From Oscillospiraceae bacterium (lineage in GTDB: Bacteria; Bacillota; Clostridia; Oscillospirales; Oscillospiraceae), in contig JAGBGB010000148.1 of the NCBI GenBank assembly GCA_017936205.1, positions 1 through 7,941 on the forward strand: a stretch of DNA of 7,941 nt. Direction: 5' to 3'. The notes under the pieces are model-generated. The model did not search any database and had not been told where the DNA came from. It was given only the letters and a program-made list of their open reading frames with translations. This document shows, in pieces, positions 6,231 through 7,941 of this stretch. Each line of letters opens with the position of its first letter. Position 1 is the stretch's first letter. Made by a program: the position numbers and the translations under genes.

Positions 6231-6235
6231 GGAGG
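6229..6235 (+). promoter_or_regulatory. Ribosome binding site of vorB overlapping the vorD stop
   Basis: AAGGAGG overlaps the TAA stop of vorD (6228-6230) and leaves a tight 4-nt gap to the ATG at 6240, or slightly more if GGAGGAG pairs instead. The arrangement favours termination-reinitiation. Confidence 0.7.
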
Positions 6236-6239
6236 AGCT

Positions 6240-7301
6240 ATGGCAAAAGAACTTTGGAAAGGCAATGAAGCCATTGCCGAAGCCGCCATTCGTGCCGGCT
6301 GTAAGTATTTCTTCGGCTATCCCATTACCCCCCAGAATGAGATCCCCGAATATCTGTCCCTGCATCTGCCCAAGATCGGTGGCTGCTTCCTGCAGGCTGA
6401 GTCTGAGGTTGCTGCCATTAACATGGTCTACGGTGCAGCAGGCTGTGGCAAGCGTGTTATGACCTCCTCCTCTTCTCCCGGAATCTCCCTGAAGCAGGAA
6501 GGCATTACCTATATCTGCGGTGCAGAGCTGCCTGCAGTCATCGTCAACATGATGCGTGGCGGCCCCGGCTTAGGAACCATCCAGCCTGCACAGGGCGACT
6601 ACTTCCAGGCGACCCGTGGCGGCGGTAACGGTGACTACCGTCATCTGGTCTACGCACCTGCAACCATTCAGGAGGCAGCAGACTTCGTCCAGCTTGCCTT
6701 CGATGTAGCCGATCACTATCGGAACCCTGTTATGATCCTTGCTGACGGCATGATCGGTCAGATGATGGAAGCCATTGAATGGCGTGAGCTGCCCAAGCGT
6801 GAGCTTCCTGAGAAGACCTGGGCAACCACAGGCACCAAGGAAGCCCGTCAGCCCAATGTGATCAATTCCCTGTACATCGACCCCAACCTCTGCGCCGAAC
6901 ATAACGAGCGGCTTGCGAAGAAATATGCCGCCATGGAAGAGAACGAGGTTCTCTGGGAGGAATACAACACCGAGGACTGTGAGGTTCTCTTCGTAGCCTA
7001 CGGCACCCCCTCCCGAATTGCCCGTGCTGCCATCCGCCAGTTAGAGAAAGAAGGCATTAAGGCAGGTCTGCTCCGTCCCATTACCCTGTGGCCCTTCCCC
7101 CATAAGGCTCTGAAGGCTGCTGCCCAGCAAGCCAGCGTCAAGGCTGTTGTGGATGTAGAGCTGAGCATGGGTCAGATGATCGACGATGTGAAGATCGCTC
7201 TGGAAGGCTGTAAGCCTGTGTCCTTCGTAGGCAAGGCTGGGGGCGTAGTCCCCACCCCGGCAGATGTTTGTGCCGCTGCCAAGGCTGCTATTGGGAGGTA
7301 A
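6240..7301 (+). CDS. vorB: 2-oxoacid (2-oxoisovalerate):ferredoxin oxidoreductase alpha subunit
   Basis: 353 residues, the expected size for the VorB/KorA-type subunit. The N-terminal half (about 5-180) is the pyrimidine-binding domain (POR_N) with FGYPITPQNEI (25-35), ESEVAAIN (54-61, with Glu54 or Glu56 the probable cofactor-activating Glu), TSSSSPGISLKQEG (75-88) and the long Gly-rich stretch GGPGLGTIQPAQGDYFQ (107-123) running to GGGNGDYR (127-134). The C-terminal part (about 245-340) is the transketolase-like domain II. With the beta subunit it forms the thiamine-diphosphate active site that decarboxylates a 2-oxoacid with CoA to acyl-CoA and CO2, reducing ferredoxin. The family includes 3-methyl-2-oxobutanoate and 2-oxoglutarate enzymes. 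The ptb-buk neighbours favour the branched-chain form (EC 1.2.7.7), since succinyl-CoA would not be an expected Ptb/Buk substrate. Confidence 0.88.
   Translation: MAKELWKGNEAIAEAAIRAGCKYFFGYPITPQNEIPEYLSLHLPKIGGCFLQAESEVAAINMVYGAAGCGKRVMTSSSSPGISLKQEGITYICGAELPAVIVNMMRGGPGLGTIQPAQGDYFQATRGGGNGDYRHLVYAPATIQEAADFVQLAFDVADHYRNPVMILADGMIGQMMEAIEWRELPKRELPEKTWATTGTKEARQPNVINSLYIDPNLCAEHNERLAKKYAAMEENEVLWEEYNTEDCEVLFVAYGTPSRIARAAIRQLEKEGIKAGLLRPITLWPFPHKALKAAAQQASVKAVVDVELSMGQMIDDVKIALEGCKPVSFVGKAGGVVPTPADVCAAAKAAIGR
7293..7299 (+). promoter_or_regulatory. Ribosome binding site of vorA overlapping the vorB end
   Basis: GGGAGGT lies in the last codons of vorB, 7 nt before the ATG at 7307. It fixes the vorA start and packs the two subunit genes with a 5-nt gap. 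Confidence 0.75.
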
Positions 7302-7306
7302 GAAAT

Positions 7307-7941
7307 ATGGCTATTGTATATCAGAAGTCCAAAGGTCTGACCGATGCAGAGCTCCACTACTGCCCCGGCTGTACCCATGGTATCATTCATAAATTAGTTG
7401 CAGAAACGCTGGAAGAAATGGGCGTTTTAGGTCAGACCATCGGCGTTGCTCCTGTTGGCTGCTCCGTTTTCGCCTATAACTACTTCAACTGCGATATGCA
7501 CGAGGCTGCTCACGGCAGAGCTCCTGCTGTGGCTACAGGCATCAAGCGTGTATCCGACCCCGGCACCATCGTTTTCACCTATCAGGGCGACGGCGACCTT
7601 GCCGCCATCGGTACCGCTGAGATCATCCACGCAGCCATGCGTGGAGAGAAGTTTACCACCATTTTCATCAACAATGCCATTTACGGCATGACCGGCGGTC
7701 AGATGGCTCCCACCACTCTGGTCGGGCAGAAGGCCACCACCGCCCCCTTAGGCAGACAGCAGGATCACTACGGTGCGCCCATCCGCATGGCAGAGATCAT
7801 CTCCACTCTGGACGGCTGTGCCTATGCTACCCGTGTCTGTGCTACAGACATTCCCAACCTGAACAAGGCAAAGAAAGCCATTCAGAAGGCATTCCGCCTC
7901 CAGCAGGAGGGAAAGGGCTTCACCTTCGTAGAGGTTCTGGC
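7307..7941 (+). CDS. vorA: 2-oxoacid:ferredoxin oxidoreductase beta subunit (TPP-binding), 3' truncated by window
   Basis: An open frame of 211 codons with no stop runs off the right edge; the family is usually about 250-280 residues, so roughly 40-70 are missing. Visible are HYCPGCTHG (17-25) with the Cys19/Cys22 pair, APVGCSVF (48-55), HGRAPAVATGIKR (69-81), the thiamine-diphosphate motif GDGD (94-97) ending at the NN pair 122-123 (INNAIYGMTGGQ), and APTTLVGQKATTAP (134-147). The VGQKATTAP segment is typical of the Vor/Kor group and differs from pyruvate enzymes. This subunit binds TPP and Mg and pairs with VorB. It starts 5 nt after vorB with its own SD. A gamma subunit gene (vorC) would be expected next, outside the window. 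The exact 2-oxoacid is inferred from context. Confidence 0.88.
   Translation, partial: MAIVYQKSKGLTDAELHYCPGCTHGIIHKLVAETLEEMGVLGQTIGVAPVGCSVFAYNYFNCDMHEAAHGRAPAVATGIKRVSDPGTIVFTYQGDGDLAAIGTAEIIHAAMRGEKFTTIFINNAIYGMTGGQMAPTTLVGQKATTAPLGRQQDHYGAPIRMAEIISTLDGCAYATRVCATDIPNLNKAKKAIQKAFRLQQEGKGFTFVEVL

Overview
The window looks like a chromosomal segment from an anaerobic, fermentative Firmicute of the Clostridia, most plausibly a gut Oscillospiraceae/Lachnospiraceae-type bacterium. The clues are strong AGGAGG-type ribosome binding sites, sigma-A-like promoters, an SLH-anchored secreted enzyme, a ferredoxin-dependent 2-oxoacid oxidoreductase and a Ptb/Buk acyl-phosphate pathway. The lineage is inferred from content, not from a marker gene.

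Layout. Bases 1-348 carry no gene. They hold a short perfect hairpin (6-30), a composite inverted-repeat element that resembles a MITE or intergenic palindrome (64-268), and a rho-independent terminator (294-328) for the minus-strand gene that follows. Bases 349-3139 hold two minus-strand genes for exported proteins. One is an uncharacterised lipoprotein (2252-3139). The other, downstream of it, is a cell-surface endonuclease I-family nuclease with three SLH repeats (349-2172). Each has its own recognisable promoter. Bases 3140-3347 form a divergent promoter region. From 3348 to the right edge runs a tight plus-strand operon: ptb, buk, an orphan P-loop ATPase, a 2x[4Fe-4S] ferredoxin-like subunit (vorD), a 2-oxoacid:ferredoxin oxidoreductase alpha subunit (vorB) and a beta subunit (vorA) cut off by the window end.

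How the operon works (inference from family knowledge). The VorDBA complex, with a gamma subunit expected just beyond the right edge, would oxidatively decarboxylate a 2-oxoacid with CoA, giving an acyl-CoA and reduced ferredoxin. Branched-chain keto acids from Val/Leu/Ile are the likeliest substrates. Ptb would swap CoA for phosphate and Buk would transfer the phosphate to ADP, giving ATP and a free (branched-chain) short fatty acid. The arrangement resembles the ptb-buk-bkd keto-acid operons of other Firmicutes, with the lipoamide dehydrogenase complex replaced by a ferredoxin enzyme. The ATPase gene overlaps both neighbours (4 nt with buk, 16 nt with vorD), so it is tied into the operon. 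Its role is unknown and it is the most open question in the window.
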